DNA of 30,991 bases from an uncultured Ignavibacteria bacterium (GCA_937996765.1 CALKUG010000427.1:1-30991); one strand, 5' to 3'; shown: positions 1 through 8,533, numbered from the stretch's first letter. Numbers and translations: made by a program. Notes: generated from the sequence alone by a model not told the origin.

Positions 1-1
1 T

Positions 2-1519
2 AGGATTTCAGCTTTGGCATCTAATGTTGCTGCAGCTTCAAGCTATATTAGACCTGAATTACTTACAATGACTGAGGAGCAACGCTCCATAATTTTAAGT
101 GATTCTCGTTTTTCAGTCTATCAACATTTTTTTGAAAACTTACTTCGCACAAAACCGCATACACTTTCGGAAGAGATTGAAGAGATTCTTGCCAATTCTT
201 CTCAAGCATTATCAACAAGCTCAAGCGTTTTTTCAATTTTTACTAATGCAGATCTTAAATTCCCAACTATTCAGGATGCTAATGGTCAAATGGTTGAGAT
301 GTCGCACGGGAGGTTCTACGCAGCAATGTACAACGGTGACAGGGAATACCGCGATAGAGGGTACAAAGCATATTATCAGCCCTTTATGCAGTTTGCCAAC
401 ACCATGGCAACCAATTTATCAGGCCATATCAAAGCAGGGGTTTTCCGTGCCAAAGTGCGTAAATATAATTCGGCTCTTGAGGGCGCGCTAAACAGATATA
501 ACATACCACTTTCTGTTTATGACAATCTCATCAGCAGCATAAATCAAGCAATTGAACCCATGCACAGATGGACAGCGTTAAAAGCTAAGTTATTGGGACT
601 CGAAAAGATTCGTCCTTATGACACCTACGTGAGTTTGTTCTCCGATACATCGGAAAATAAATACACCTACGATAAATCTATAGATATTGTAAAAAAATCC
701 CTCGAACCCCTTGGCGAGGATTATGCACAAGTTCTCAATGCGATGTTTGAAGACAGAAGAGTTGATGTGTATGAAACGGCGGGAAAGCGAAGTGGTGCAT
801 ACTCATCGGGAAGTGGTTTTAGAACAACTCCTTATGTTTTGCTCAATTGGAATAATCAACTAAATGATGTGTTCACATTAACCCACGAAGCAGGACATAA
901 TATGCACTCATTTTATTCGGGCAATACTCAGCCGTATGTATATCATGATTACACAATTTTTGTGGCTGAGGTAGCTTCCACATTCAACGAATCTCTATTG
1001 CTCGATTATTTATTAAAAAATGCAGACTCGAAAGAAGAAAAACTCTATTTGTATGAAAAGTTTCTTAATAATGTTACTACAACAGTGTTTAGACAAACTA
1101 TGTTTGCTGAGTTCGAAAAAATGATGTACGAATATACAGAGAGCGATAAACCGCTAACAGCAGAATTATTGTGTAATGAGTTTGGAAATCTCTATGCAAA
1201 ATATTGGGGTCCCGCGCTTGAGTTGGAGCCCGAGGAAAGTTATACATGGGCACGTATTCCGCACTTTTATTATAATTTCTATGTGTATCAGTACGCAACG
1301 GGTTTTGCTGCCTCTGAAGCGTTGGTAAGAGGTGTTAAACAGGAAGGCGCACCTGCTGTTGAACGATATTTGAATTTCCTAAAATCAGGGAGTTCCGATT
1401 ATTCAATCGAGTTACTCAAAAAAGCCGGTGTGGATATGAATACTGCACATCCAATTAATGCCGTAACGCAAAAGATGAATGAGATTTTAGATGAGATGGA
1501 GAAGTTAATTGAGAATTGA
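2..1519 (+). CDS. pepF: Oligoendopeptidase F, M3 family (5' end cut off by window edge)
   Basis: This is a zinc metallopeptidase of the M3B/PepF family, which cleaves short peptides, normally in the cytoplasm. The zinc motif HEAGH is encoded at 884-898, and a downstream AEVAST helix (about 965-985) supplies the expected third ligand, a glutamate. The C-terminal stretch around GFAASEALVRG and the YLNFLKSGSS motif are also typical of PepF. The reading frame is open to the left edge, so the start lies outside the window. The TTG at 14 is only an internal Leu codon. About 505 residues remain, against roughly 600 for the family, so about 100 N-terminal residues are missing. The last codons and the TGA stop lie inside a tandem heptamer (AATTGAG). 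It faces tpiA and shares a bidirectional terminator with it. The family call is firm; the exact peptide preference is not visible. Confidence 0.93.
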   Translation, partial: RISALASNVAAASSYIRPELLTMTEEQRSIILSDSRFSVYQHFFENLLRTKPHTLSEEIEEILANSSQALSTSSSVFSIFTNADLKFPTIQDANGQMVEMSHGRFYAAMYNGDREYRDRGYKAYYQPFMQFANTMATNLSGHIKAGVFRAKVRKYNSALEGALNRYNIPLSVYDNLISSINQAIEPMHRWTALKAKLLGLEKIRPYDTYVSLFSDTSENKYTYDKSIDIVKKSLEPLGEDYAQVLNAMFEDRRVDVYETAGKRSGAYSSGSGFRTTPYVLLNWNNQLNDVFTLTHEAGHNMHSFYSGNTQPYVYHDYTIFVAEVASTFNESLLLDYLLKNADSKEEKLYLYEKFLNNVTTTVFRQTMFAEFEKMMYEYTESDKPLTAELLCNEFGNLYAKYWGPALELEPEESYTWARIPHFYYNFYVYQYATGFAASEALVRGVKQEGAPAVERYLNFLKSGSSDYSIELLKKAGVDMNTAHPINAVTQKMNEILDEMEKLIEN

Positions 1520-1527
1520 GAATTGAG
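1507..1527 (+). repeat. Three tandem heptamers AATTGAG overlapping the pepF stop
   Basis: Perfect heptamers AATTGAG stand at 1507-1513, 1514-1520 and 1521-1527. The first two encode the last residues of PepF and provide its TGA stop at 1517-1519. The array resembles the short tandem heptamers known from some intergenic regions in cyanobacteria and Bacteroidota. No function is evident. Confidence 0.85.
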
Positions 1528-1533
1528 AAAACC

Positions 1534-1547
1534 GGACTCGGGACTCG
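1534..1547 (+). repeat. Two tandem heptamers GGACTCG
   Basis: A second, GC-rich heptamer occurs twice back to back just after the AATTGAG array and is followed by two matching bases. It has the same period of seven but an unrelated sequence. Confidence 0.75.
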
Positions 1548-1608
1548 GGAAACTGAAACCACAAATGAACTTCAGGCTGACAACTCAATTGTGTGGTGCA
1601 CTACTAAC

Positions 1609-1638
1609 AAAAATGCCTCGGATTTCCGAGGCATTTTT
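1609..1638. terminator. Bidirectional intrinsic terminator between pepF and tpiA
   Basis: A perfect 13-bp inverted repeat has arms at 1609-1621 and 1626-1638 and a 4-nt loop. The GC core is TGCCTCGG/CCGAGGCA. A-tracts and T-tracts sit on the two outer flanks, so the hairpin can stop transcription from both converging genes. Confidence 0.9.
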
Positions 1639-1642
1639 GTTT

Positions 1643-1677
1643 TAATTCTTAATTCTTAATTCTTAATTCTTAACTCT
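1643..1677 (-). repeat. Four to five tandem heptamers TAATTCT beside the tpiA 3' end
   Basis: Perfect units are at 1643-1649, 1650-1656, 1657-1663 and 1664-1670, with a degenerate fifth (TAACTCT) at 1671-1677. Read in the direction of tpiA transcription the unit is AATTAAG-like, a close relative of the AATTGAG unit after pepF. Each array therefore has the same sense relative to the gene it follows. Confidence 0.85.
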
Positions 1678-1682
1678 TTAAA

Positions 1683-2432
1683 TTAGAGGTTATTGATAAT
1701 TCCTAAGAAGTCTTCAGGTTTCAAGCAGGCACCACCCACAAGAGCACCATCAATATTCATTTGGTTTAATAACTCTTTTGCATTATCAGGTTTTACACTT
1801 CCGCCATATTGAATAATAATGGCCTCGGCTGTACCTGAAGAATATATATCAGTTAATAGCTGACGAATAAACGCATGTACTTCTTCGGCTTGAGCAGGAG
1901 AAGCAACTTTACCTGTGCCTATTGCCCAGACAGGTTCGTAAGCAATAATTACATCGCTAACAGCAGAAGCATCCACACCCTTTAATCCTTCGGTGATTTG
2001 TCTTTTTATAACTTCAAAGGTTGTTCCGCCTTCGCGTTCTTGTAAAGTTTCACCTACGCAGAAAATTGGAAGTAATCCGCTACTAAGAGCTTTGTGTACT
2101 TTTTTATTAATAACTTCATCGCTTTCGCCAAAAATAGTACGACGTTCTGAGTGACCTAAAATCACATAAGCACAGCCAACACTTTTAAGCATAGAAGCAG
2201 AAATTTCACCTGTAAATGCACCCGACTCTTCGAAGTACATATTCTGTGCACCAAGTTTGATGGAGGAATCTTTTAACAACGTTGATGCTGTTTCAAGATT
2301 GGTAAATGGCGGACAAACAATTACGGTACATTTATCACCGCTCAATCCGTTTTTAATTCCTGATATCAATTCAACCGCGCCGGTTAGGTCTTTATTTAAT
2401 TTCCAGTTTCCGGCTATTACTTTTTTACGCAT
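1683..2432 (-). CDS. tpiA: Triose-phosphate isomerase
   Basis: This cytoplasmic glycolytic and gluconeogenic enzyme interconverts dihydroxyacetone phosphate and glyceraldehyde 3-phosphate. The protein has 249 residues, the normal length. It carries the active-site set Asn9/Lys11 (AGNWKLN), His94 (ILGHSERR), Glu166 (AYEPVWAIGTG) and the phosphate-binding YGGSV near residue 210. I chose the ATG at 2432 because the protein then begins directly before the AGNWK strand. A GAGGGTGA ribosome site also lies a few bases upstream. A longer frame reaching a TTG at 2456 adds eight residues not seen in the family. It is convergent with pepF and divergent from the tyrosine phenol-lyase gene. Confidence 0.98.
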   Translation of the reverse strand: MRKKVIAGNWKLNKDLTGAVELISGIKNGLSGDKCTVIVCPPFTNLETASTLLKDSSIKLGAQNMYFEESGAFTGEISASMLKSVGCAYVILGHSERRTIFGESDEVINKKVHKALSSGLLPIFCVGETLQEREGGTTFEVIKRQITEGLKGVDASAVSDVIIAYEPVWAIGTGKVASPAQAEEVHAFIRQLLTDIYSSGTAEAIIIQYGGSVKPDNAKELLNQMNIDGALVGGACLKPEDFLGIINNL

Positions 2433-2743
2433 TTCACCCTCGGGTTTAATTTTCAAAAAAAATCATAATCATTGTTTTTCAACACTCAAAACTACCAAAA
2501 ATCGGTGACTTCCTTCAAATAAAATAGTATTTCTTGGTTTCTATTTTTTTAATTATAAAAAGTTTCTATTTTTGAGTTATGAAAAGTGTTTTGACTTTCA
2601 GATGTTTCGCTCAAAAATACTCGGTACACAAACCCGTGTATCTCTCACTCACCATATCCTCATTAACCCACCAATAACCATCTCTGACTAATTGTATTTT
2701 TTTACTTTAAATAATTATTCAATTAACAGAAAATGGATTTACA
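2433..2743. promoter_or_regulatory. 311-nt divergent intergenic region between tpiA and the lyase gene
   Basis: No protein gene of normal size is visible here. It must hold the promoters for tpiA (leftward) and the lyase (rightward). I see a direct repeat GTTTCTATTTTT at 2537-2548 and 2562-2573, 25 nt apart. A TATTTTTG box at 2567-2574 fits the Bacteroidota -7 form (TAnnTTTG) but lacks a clear TTG at the right distance. A 32-codon open frame starts at ATG 2579 and stops at 2675-2677. No strong hairpin was seen. Promoter positions are not established. Confidence 0.5.
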
Positions 2744-4129
2744 ATGAAAATTAAGAAACGTTCGTGGGCAGAGCCCTTTAAAATAAAAGTTGTTGAACCT
2801 TTGCGTATGACATCTCGTGCAGACCGCGAAAAGGCAATGATAGAGGCCGGATTTAATACATTCCTTTTGCGTTCAAAAGATGTATATATCGATTTATTAA
2901 CTGATAGTGGTACTTCTGCTATGAGTGATTACCAATGGGCAGGGATGATGCTTGGTGACGAAGCATATGCCGGAAGCGAAAACTACTATCACTTAGAAGA
3001 TAACGTAAAAAAATATTACGGTTTTAAATATCTAGTACCCACGCACCAAGGCCGCGGTGCTGAGCACCTTGTAAGCAAAGTGCTTATAAAACCGGGTGAC
3101 TATATTCCAGGCAATATGTATTTTACGACAACTCGTTTGCATCAAGAATTAGCAGGCGGAACTTTTGTTGACGTAATTTGCGATGAAGCTCATAACCCCG
3201 AAGACCAATCACCTTTTAAAGGCAATATCGATATAGATAAACTCGATAAACTCGTTAAAGAAGTTGGTGCCGAAAAAATACCTTATGTAAGTGTTGCTTG
3301 TACTGTAAATATGGCAGGCGGTCAACCCGTTTCTATGAAAAATTTGAAAGATGTTAAAGAGTATTGCAAAAAACACAAGATTGCTATTTGGATGGATGCA
3401 ACCCGTGCCGTTGAAAATGCTTACTTTATTAAACACCGCGAAAAAGGTTATGAAGATAAAACCATTGCTCAGATATTAAAAGAGATGTGTTCACATTTCG
3501 AAGGTATTTGGGTGAGTGCCAAAAAAGACTGTCTGGTTAACATAGGTGGTTTCCTTGCAACACGCAATTGGAAAGTGTTTGAAGAAACACGCAATTTGGT
3601 TGTTGTTTACGAAGGACTGCACACATATGGTGGTTTAGCAGGTCGCGATATGGAAGCAATGGCACGCGGAATTGAAGAGATGGTGCAATATGAATACATT
3701 GCCGCTCGTATTGGTCAAGTTGAGTACATAGGTGGTTTGTTACAATCGGCTAAGGTTCCGATTGTGAAACCGATTGGTGGACACGCTGTATTCCTTAATG
3801 CCAAGAAATTTTTGCCGCATTTGAAACAGACTGAGTTTCCTGCTCAAACACTTGCCACTGAAATTTATTTGGAATCAGGTGTGCGTTCTATGGAGCGTGG
3901 AATTGTTTCAGCGGGTAGAAATGCTAAAACCGGCGACCATAACTATCCAAAACTTGAACTTGTTCGATTAACCTTCCCAAGAAGAGTATATACACAAGCC
4001 CACATGGATGTTACTTTTGAATCGATAGCTGAGGTTTATGATCGTAGAAAATCCATTAAAGGACTTGAAATGGTTTATGAGCCAAAGTATTTGCGTTTCT
4101 TCCAAGCACGGTTTGAACGCTTAAAATAA
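2744..4129 (+). CDS. tpl: Tyrosine phenol-lyase (PLP-dependent beta-eliminating lyase)
   Basis: This fold-type I PLP enzyme of the tryptophanase/tyrosine phenol-lyase family (461 residues) is predicted to split L-tyrosine into phenol, pyruvate and ammonia in the cytoplasm. The PLP lysine is Lys261 (SAKKDCLVN), with Asp218 and Arg221 contacting the cofactor. Aligned by memory to Citrobacter TPL with a constant offset of four, the specificity residues all match TPL: Thr128 after Phe127 (YFTTTR), Arg385 (SMERG) and Phe452-Phe453 (RFF). Tryptophanases instead have Asp, Ile and His at those places. The ATG at 2744 has no strong ribosome site. A 14-bp terminator follows, so the gene is probably transcribed alone. 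The family is certain; the tyrosine specificity is inferred from these residues. Confidence 0.87.
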   Translation: MKIKKRSWAEPFKIKVVEPLRMTSRADREKAMIEAGFNTFLLRSKDVYIDLLTDSGTSAMSDYQWAGMMLGDEAYAGSENYYHLEDNVKKYYGFKYLVPTHQGRGAEHLVSKVLIKPGDYIPGNMYFTTTRLHQELAGGTFVDVICDEAHNPEDQSPFKGNIDIDKLDKLVKEVGAEKIPYVSVACTVNMAGGQPVSMKNLKDVKEYCKKHKIAIWMDATRAVENAYFIKHREKGYEDKTIAQILKEMCSHFEGIWVSAKKDCLVNIGGFLATRNWKVFEETRNLVVVYEGLHTYGGLAGRDMEAMARGIEEMVQYEYIAARIGQVEYIGGLLQSAKVPIVKPIGGHAVFLNAKKFLPHLKQTEFPAQTLATEIYLESGVRSMERGIVSAGRNAKTGDHNYPKLELVRLTFPRRVYTQAHMDVTFESIAEVYDRRKSIKGLEMVYEPKYLRFFQARFERLK

Positions 4130-4152
4130 CAACAAATCGATTTCCAATTCTT

Positions 4153-4186
4153 AAAACTCTTGCTTTGAAAAAAGCAAGAGTTTTTT
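4153..4186 (+). terminator. Intrinsic terminator after the lyase gene
   Basis: A perfect 14-bp stem has arms at 4153-4166 and 4171-4184. It is closed by a GAAA tetraloop and ends in six T. It stands 23 nt after the lyase stop. Confidence 0.92.
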
Positions 4187-4291
4187 ATTTTAAAGAGAGA
4201 ATTCTGAATAAACTAAGATTTATTTACACGATAATTTTTATCTTGCAGAATCGGTTAAAACATTTCTTCACCTCAAAAAAAATTGCGATAA

Positions 4292-6499
4292 ATGGTTTTA
4301 TTCAATATTCCTCAAATATTACTCAGTATGCTTATCGGCAGTATGTTACTTGCCGGCCTACTCAGTGCATTTTTGGCTTTTAAGAATATTGAAAGAGGAA
4401 TTAATCTCTCTTTTTTGGGGATTTCAACTGCTGTTATATTGAATGCTTTAGTTTCGATGCTTCGCCTCACCACTCTCGAGTTAAATGAGTGGATTCTTTA
4501 CGAGAAGTGGCAAAATACTGCTATGCTTTTTATGGCTATTGCCTATGTTTTTTTTGTTTCAGGAATCACAAAGTATAAACCCAAAGCATTTTTAATCGCT
4601 ACCACTGCTATTCCTTTATTACTAATTATTTATAACGCAATAGCACCTTTTGGAATGGCTTATTCAAGTATAGATTATCTTGGGTACGACCCTGAAAAGT
4701 ATCTCTATATTCAAATTGTAGGCGAAGCAAGTTATGTTAATTACATAATAATCGCTTATGTATTCATCATCTTCGGATTCTCAACTTATTCCATCTATCG
4801 CTTTTACAAAACCGGAAGCAAATTTGATGTTTACTTCTTAATTTTTTCGCTTGGTTTTATTGTGTTTTCCGTTGTTTTTGAGTTGTTGTCAATATTGTTC
4901 GACTTGCAGCTCTACCCGTTGCTCGACGAGATGGGGCAATACACATTTATTGCAATTGTTACTCAACGTAATATTCGGACAATAATAGAATCACTCCAAA
5001 TAAAAAAGGAGTTCGATAGTAATCAAGATCGTATGAAACTCTATTTAGAGAGTACCGATGATTTAATTTTTGATCTCGACGTACCCACAGGAAATGTTTT
5101 TTTTACTGACAATTTCTATAAGTTATTGGGGTACAGGAAAGAAGAATTTGAACCTCGCATTACTAAATTCCTCGCATTAGTCCATAGTAAAGATTCTCAA
5201 GTTGCCGCTTCAAGTTATAAAAAAATGGTAAAAGGTAATGTAGAAACTGTTGATTTTGAAGTACGCTTTAAAAAGAGTGATGGTCGCTATGTTTGGCTAA
5301 GAACGCATGCCTCGGTGGTTGCGCGCGATTCAATGGGCAAACCTGTTAGAATTGTTGGGGCACAGTCAGATGTTACTGAAAAAGTTAGAAAAGAATTAGA
5401 GTTAAAATTATTTTCTAAAGCCGTCTCCCAAACCTCAACAAGTATATTGATTACAGATAAGTTAGGAAGAATTGTTTATTGTAATCCGGCTTACGAAGAG
5501 ACCATTGGCTACACACTTGAAGAAATTCGAGGGTTACGACCACGAATCGTGAATGCAGGATATCATCCAAAAGAATTTTTTGCAAACCTTTGGGATACCA
5601 TACTAACAGGCTCAATATGGTTGGGAGAAATTCGAAATCGTAAAAAGAATGGCGAACTGTACTGGGAGAGAAACTACATAAGTTCAATTAAAGATGAGCA
5701 GGGCGAAATATCCCACTTTATTGCAGTTAAAGTTGATACCACTGAGCAACGAGTACTTGAAGAAGCTATTCTTAAAACAAAAGAGGACGCCATTCAAGCT
5801 AATGAACTAAAAAGCACTTTGCTCATGAACCTGAGCCACGAATTTAGAACTCCCCTTAATGGCATTTTGGGAATTTCTGAAATGCTTAAAGAAATCACCC
5901 ACGATGATGAATCCATGCGTTTGTTAATTCGGATTTTACACTCCGCAAACAGATTGTTACACACTCTTGATTCAGCTTTAATGATAACGGAATTGGAGAA
6001 CAAAAACCGAGAAGTAAGGTATCAAAAAATTGATATTAAAGAATTGTTAATAGTGCTTGAACAAAAGTTTATTGATGCCGCTCACGAAAAGAGATTAACG
6101 CTAACAATCGAAAATCAGTACACTTTAAGTACTATAAACTCCGATGAATTTCTTTTACAAAAGATTCTTACAGCGTTGCTTGATAATGCTATCAAATTTA
6201 CTTCGTGGGGCAATATTAGTTTGAATGTGAGTTCTTGTACAATTGATAAAACCGAATGTGTCCAGTTTTTAATTACTGATACCGGTGTTGGCATAGATCC
6301 CAAAAATTTTGAAATCATTTTCGAAGATTTCAAACAATTAAGCACGGGATATAGTCGTGAATTTGAAGGAATGGGATTAGGACTTTCGCTTTGCAAAAGA
6401 ATGTGCACAATGATTGGGGCAACAATTTCTCTAACAAGTGAAAAAGGCAAAGGTTCTTCGTTTAAAGTTTTATTACCCCAGGAACACAAGCTTACATAA
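4292..6499 (+). CDS. Membrane-bound PAS sensor histidine kinase without receiver domain
   Basis: This is an inner-membrane sensor kinase of 735 residues. Residues 1 to about 225 hold about seven hydrophobic helices in the style of an N-terminal multi-helix sensor. Two PAS/PAC domains follow, at about 245-365 and 375-485. The HisKA domain carries the H-box NLSHEFRTPLNG with the phospho-acceptor His516. The ATPase domain has the N-box around Asn632 (LLDNAIKF), G1 at 663-668 (DTGVGID), the F-box FEDFKQLS and G2 GMGLGLSL at 693-700. There is no REC domain and no response-regulator gene in the window, so it is an orphan kinase. The MFS gene starts 18 nt downstream and may share the transcript. The signal sensed is unknown. 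The start is the first ATG; no clear ribosome site is seen. Confidence 0.9.
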   Translation: MVLFNIPQILLSMLIGSMLLAGLLSAFLAFKNIERGINLSFLGISTAVILNALVSMLRLTTLELNEWILYEKWQNTAMLFMAIAYVFFVSGITKYKPKAFLIATTAIPLLLIIYNAIAPFGMAYSSIDYLGYDPEKYLYIQIVGEASYVNYIIIAYVFIIFGFSTYSIYRFYKTGSKFDVYFLIFSLGFIVFSVVFELLSILFDLQLYPLLDEMGQYTFIAIVTQRNIRTIIESLQIKKEFDSNQDRMKLYLESTDDLIFDLDVPTGNVFFTDNFYKLLGYRKEEFEPRITKFLALVHSKDSQVAASSYKKMVKGNVETVDFEVRFKKSDGRYVWLRTHASVVARDSMGKPVRIVGAQSDVTEKVRKELELKLFSKAVSQTSTSILITDKLGRIVYCNPAYEETIGYTLEEIRGLRPRIVNAGYHPKEFFANLWDTILTGSIWLGEIRNRKKNGELYWERNYISSIKDEQGEISHFIAVKVDTTEQRVLEEAILKTKEDAIQANELKSTLLMNLSHEFRTPLNGILGISEMLKEITHDDESMRLLIRILHSANRLLHTLDSALMITELENKNREVRYQKIDIKELLIVLEQKFIDAAHEKRLTLTIENQYTLSTINSDEFLLQKILTALLDNAIKFTSWGNISLNVSSCTIDKTECVQFLITDTGVGIDPKNFEIIFEDFKQLSTGYSREFEGMGLGLSLCKRMCTMIGATISLTSEKGKGSSFKVLLPQEHKLT

Positions 6500-6517
6500 T
6501 TTATTTTTAGGATACCG

Positions 6518-7747
6518 ATGAGCTTAAAAAATGTATCAATATCAACTATCTTCAACGCAACGGTTATCGTTTCAGCTTTGGGTTATTTTGTTGACATTTA
6601 TGATTTAATTCTTTTCGGGATTGTGAGAGTTGCATCGTTAAAAGAATTGGGAGTGCTTGATTCAGACTTATTGAGCACAGGGGTTATGTTGCTCAATATG
6701 CAAATGATTGGAATGTTGGTTGGAGGTGTGCTTTGGGGTGTATTAGGAGATAAAAAAGGAAGAATTGCAGTTTTATTTGGCTCGATATTTATGTATTCAG
6801 TTGCAACCTTTTTAAATGCATTTGTTACTGATACTACACAATATGCCGTTCTTAGGTTTATAGCAGGCGTTGGTCTAGCCGGTGAGCTTGGAGCAGCTAT
6901 AACCTTAGTAAGCGAGGTAATGAGCAAAGAATTGCGCGGATATGGCACGGCAATAGTTGCAGGTGTAGGTGTTACAGGAGCAATATTTGCTGCTGTAATT
7001 GGTGAAATGTTTTCTTGGAAGGTTGCCTATATGATTGGCGGGGGGTTGGGAATGTTACTGTTGCTGATGCGTATTAAAATGTTTGAATCAGGAATGTTTG
7101 AACATATCAAACGAAACGAAACGGTAAAAAAAGGAGATTTTTTCTCACTTTTTACTTCATGGGCTCGATTTAAAAGGTTTGCCAATTGTGTACTTATTGG
7201 TTTACCTATCTGGTTTGTTGTAGGTGTGCTTATTACTTTTTCACCTGAATTTGGCAAGGCACTCGGATACACGGACCCAATAGTTGCAGGTCGTGCAATT
7301 ATGTTCACATACACAGGATTAATATTTGGTGATTTGATTAGTGGCTTTTTGAGTCAATACTTTAGAACGCGCAAAAAAATAATTGGTTCATTTATAATTG
7401 CAACAGCTCTGGTTGTTATTGTGTTTTTATTTTTACCGGTTGATAGCAGTATATATTTTTATGGATTGTGCATTGCCTTAGGTGTTGCAATAGGGTATTG
7501 GGCAGTTTTTGTTACCATTGCATCGGAGCAATTTGGAACAAACATTCGCGCTACAGTTACCACTACAGTGCCAAACATAGTGCGTGGAGCGGTTGTACCG
7601 ATAACTCTCGCATTCGAATATTTGCGCCATTACATTGATAAAGTACCTGCAGCCCTGATTGTTGGAGGAGTTGTTTTCGCAATTGCTTGGTATGCCTTAC
7701 ATAATCTGAGCGAAACCTTTGGCAAGGATTTGAATTATGTTGAATAG
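6518..7747 (+). CDS. MFS transporter, metabolite:H+ symporter / sugar-transporter-like group
   Basis: This inner-membrane carrier of 409 residues has about twelve helices. The loop 2-3 signature GDKKGR lies at 77-82, and the motif RFIAGVGLAGELGAAITLVSE follows the fourth helix region. That set is typical of the sugar-porter/MHS branch, whose members move organic acids, amino acids or sugars with protons. The ATG is preceded by AGGA at a suitable distance. It sits just after the orphan histidine kinase, which may control it or sense its substrate. The substrate cannot be read from the sequence; an aromatic acid or amino acid would suit the nearby lyase, but that is a guess. Confidence 0.82.
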   Translation: MSLKNVSISTIFNATVIVSALGYFVDIYDLILFGIVRVASLKELGVLDSDLLSTGVMLLNMQMIGMLVGGVLWGVLGDKKGRIAVLFGSIFMYSVATFLNAFVTDTTQYAVLRFIAGVGLAGELGAAITLVSEVMSKELRGYGTAIVAGVGVTGAIFAAVIGEMFSWKVAYMIGGGLGMLLLLMRIKMFESGMFEHIKRNETVKKGDFFSLFTSWARFKRFANCVLIGLPIWFVVGVLITFSPEFGKALGYTDPIVAGRAIMFTYTGLIFGDLISGFLSQYFRTRKKIIGSFIIATALVVIVFLFLPVDSSIYFYGLCIALGVAIGYWAVFVTIASEQFGTNIRATVTTTVPNIVRGAVVPITLAFEYLRHYIDKVPAALIVGGVVFAIAWYALHNLSETFGKDLNYVE

Positions 7748-7771
7748 AATTCCGATTCAGATATAATTTTG
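7740..7771 (+). promoter_or_regulatory. Candidate Bacteroidota-type promoter for the yebC-family gene
   Basis: TTG at 7740-7742 is followed after 21 nt by TAATTTTG at 7764-7771, which fits the -33/-7 form known from Bacteroidota. It would give a leader of about 45 nt before the ATG at 7823. It overlaps the end of the MFS gene. Confidence 0.4.
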
Positions 7772-7822
7772 ATACATTAACACGCTAAATAATTAATTTT
7801 TTGAAACTTTAGAGTTAGTCCG

Positions 7823-8533
7823 ATGGGAAGAATATTCGAAAAAAGAAAACATAAGATGTTTGCACGTTTCGCAAAAATGTCGCAAGCATTTAACCGAGTT
7901 CGTAAAGAAATTGAAATTGCTGTTAAAGCAAATGGTGTTGACCCCAAAGGTAACACGCGCTTAAAAATTGCTCTTCAAAACGCAAAAAGCGTTAATATGC
8001 CCAAAGATAGAATTGATGCAGCAATAAAACGTGCTTCTTCAAAGGATACAACAGGATATTCTGAAATTATTTATGAGGGATACGGTCCTCATGGCGTGGC
8101 GATTATAGTTGAAACAGCAACCGATAACCATAACCGAACTGTAGCTAATGTAAGGCATTTGTTCCGTAAGTACGAAGGTGCTCTTGGTAATGCAGGAAGC
8201 ATCACATTTATGTTCGAGCGTAAAGCCCTTATTAAGCTTGATAAAGCAGCTGTTCCGAGCCCTGATGATTTAGAATTAGAACTTATTGATTTTGGTCTCG
8301 GTGAAATGATTGTAGAAGAAGACTCAGTTTTTATCTACACAGATTTCGAAGATTTTGGAAAGATGCAGAAAGCTTTGGAAGAAAAAAATATCGAGGTAAA
8401 TTCATCAGAACTTCAGTATATCCCACTTAATTACAAAGAATTAAGCGACGAGCAAGCAAATGAAGTTAACGAACTTTTAGAAGCGCTCGATGACGATGAC
8501 GATGTACAATCAGTTTACCATAATATGCAATAA
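7823..8533 (+). CDS. yebC: YebC/TACO1 family regulatory protein
   Basis: This cytoplasmic protein of 236 residues belongs to the YebC/PmpR/TACO1 family. Members were first described as DNA-binding regulators and more recently as translation factors that help ribosomes past proline stretches. The N-terminal helical domain shows the conserved NTRLKIALQNAKSVNMPKDRI stretch (broken here only by listing). The core strand EGYGPHGVAIIVETATDN and NAGSITFMFERK complete the family pattern. The tail is acidic (five Asp in a row near residue 225). It stands alone between a candidate promoter and a terminator. Confidence 0.95.
   Translation: MGRIFEKRKHKMFARFAKMSQAFNRVRKEIEIAVKANGVDPKGNTRLKIALQNAKSVNMPKDRIDAAIKRASSKDTTGYSEIIYEGYGPHGVAIIVETATDNHNRTVANVRHLFRKYEGALGNAGSITFMFERKALIKLDKAAVPSPDDLELELIDFGLGEMIVEEDSVFIYTDFEDFGKMQKALEEKNIEVNSSELQYIPLNYKELSDEQANEVNELLEALDDDDDVQSVYHNMQ

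Noticed and set aside
1507..1677. CRISPR-like array
   Set aside because: The repeats are 7 nt long and directly adjacent, without spacers; no cas genes are present.
2433..2456. TTG start at 2456 for tpiA
   Set aside because: It adds eight residues outside the family's normal N-terminus; ATG 2432 has a good ribosome site.
2744..4129. Tryptophanase (tnaA) call for the PLP lyase
   Set aside because: The residues that set substrate choice (Thr128, Arg385, Phe452) agree with tyrosine phenol-lyase and not with E. coli or Bacteroides tryptophanase as I recall them.
4165..4383. Plus-strand frame of 72 codons before the histidine kinase
   Set aside because: It begins inside the terminator hairpin after the lyase gene and overlaps the kinase start; its composition looks like chance.
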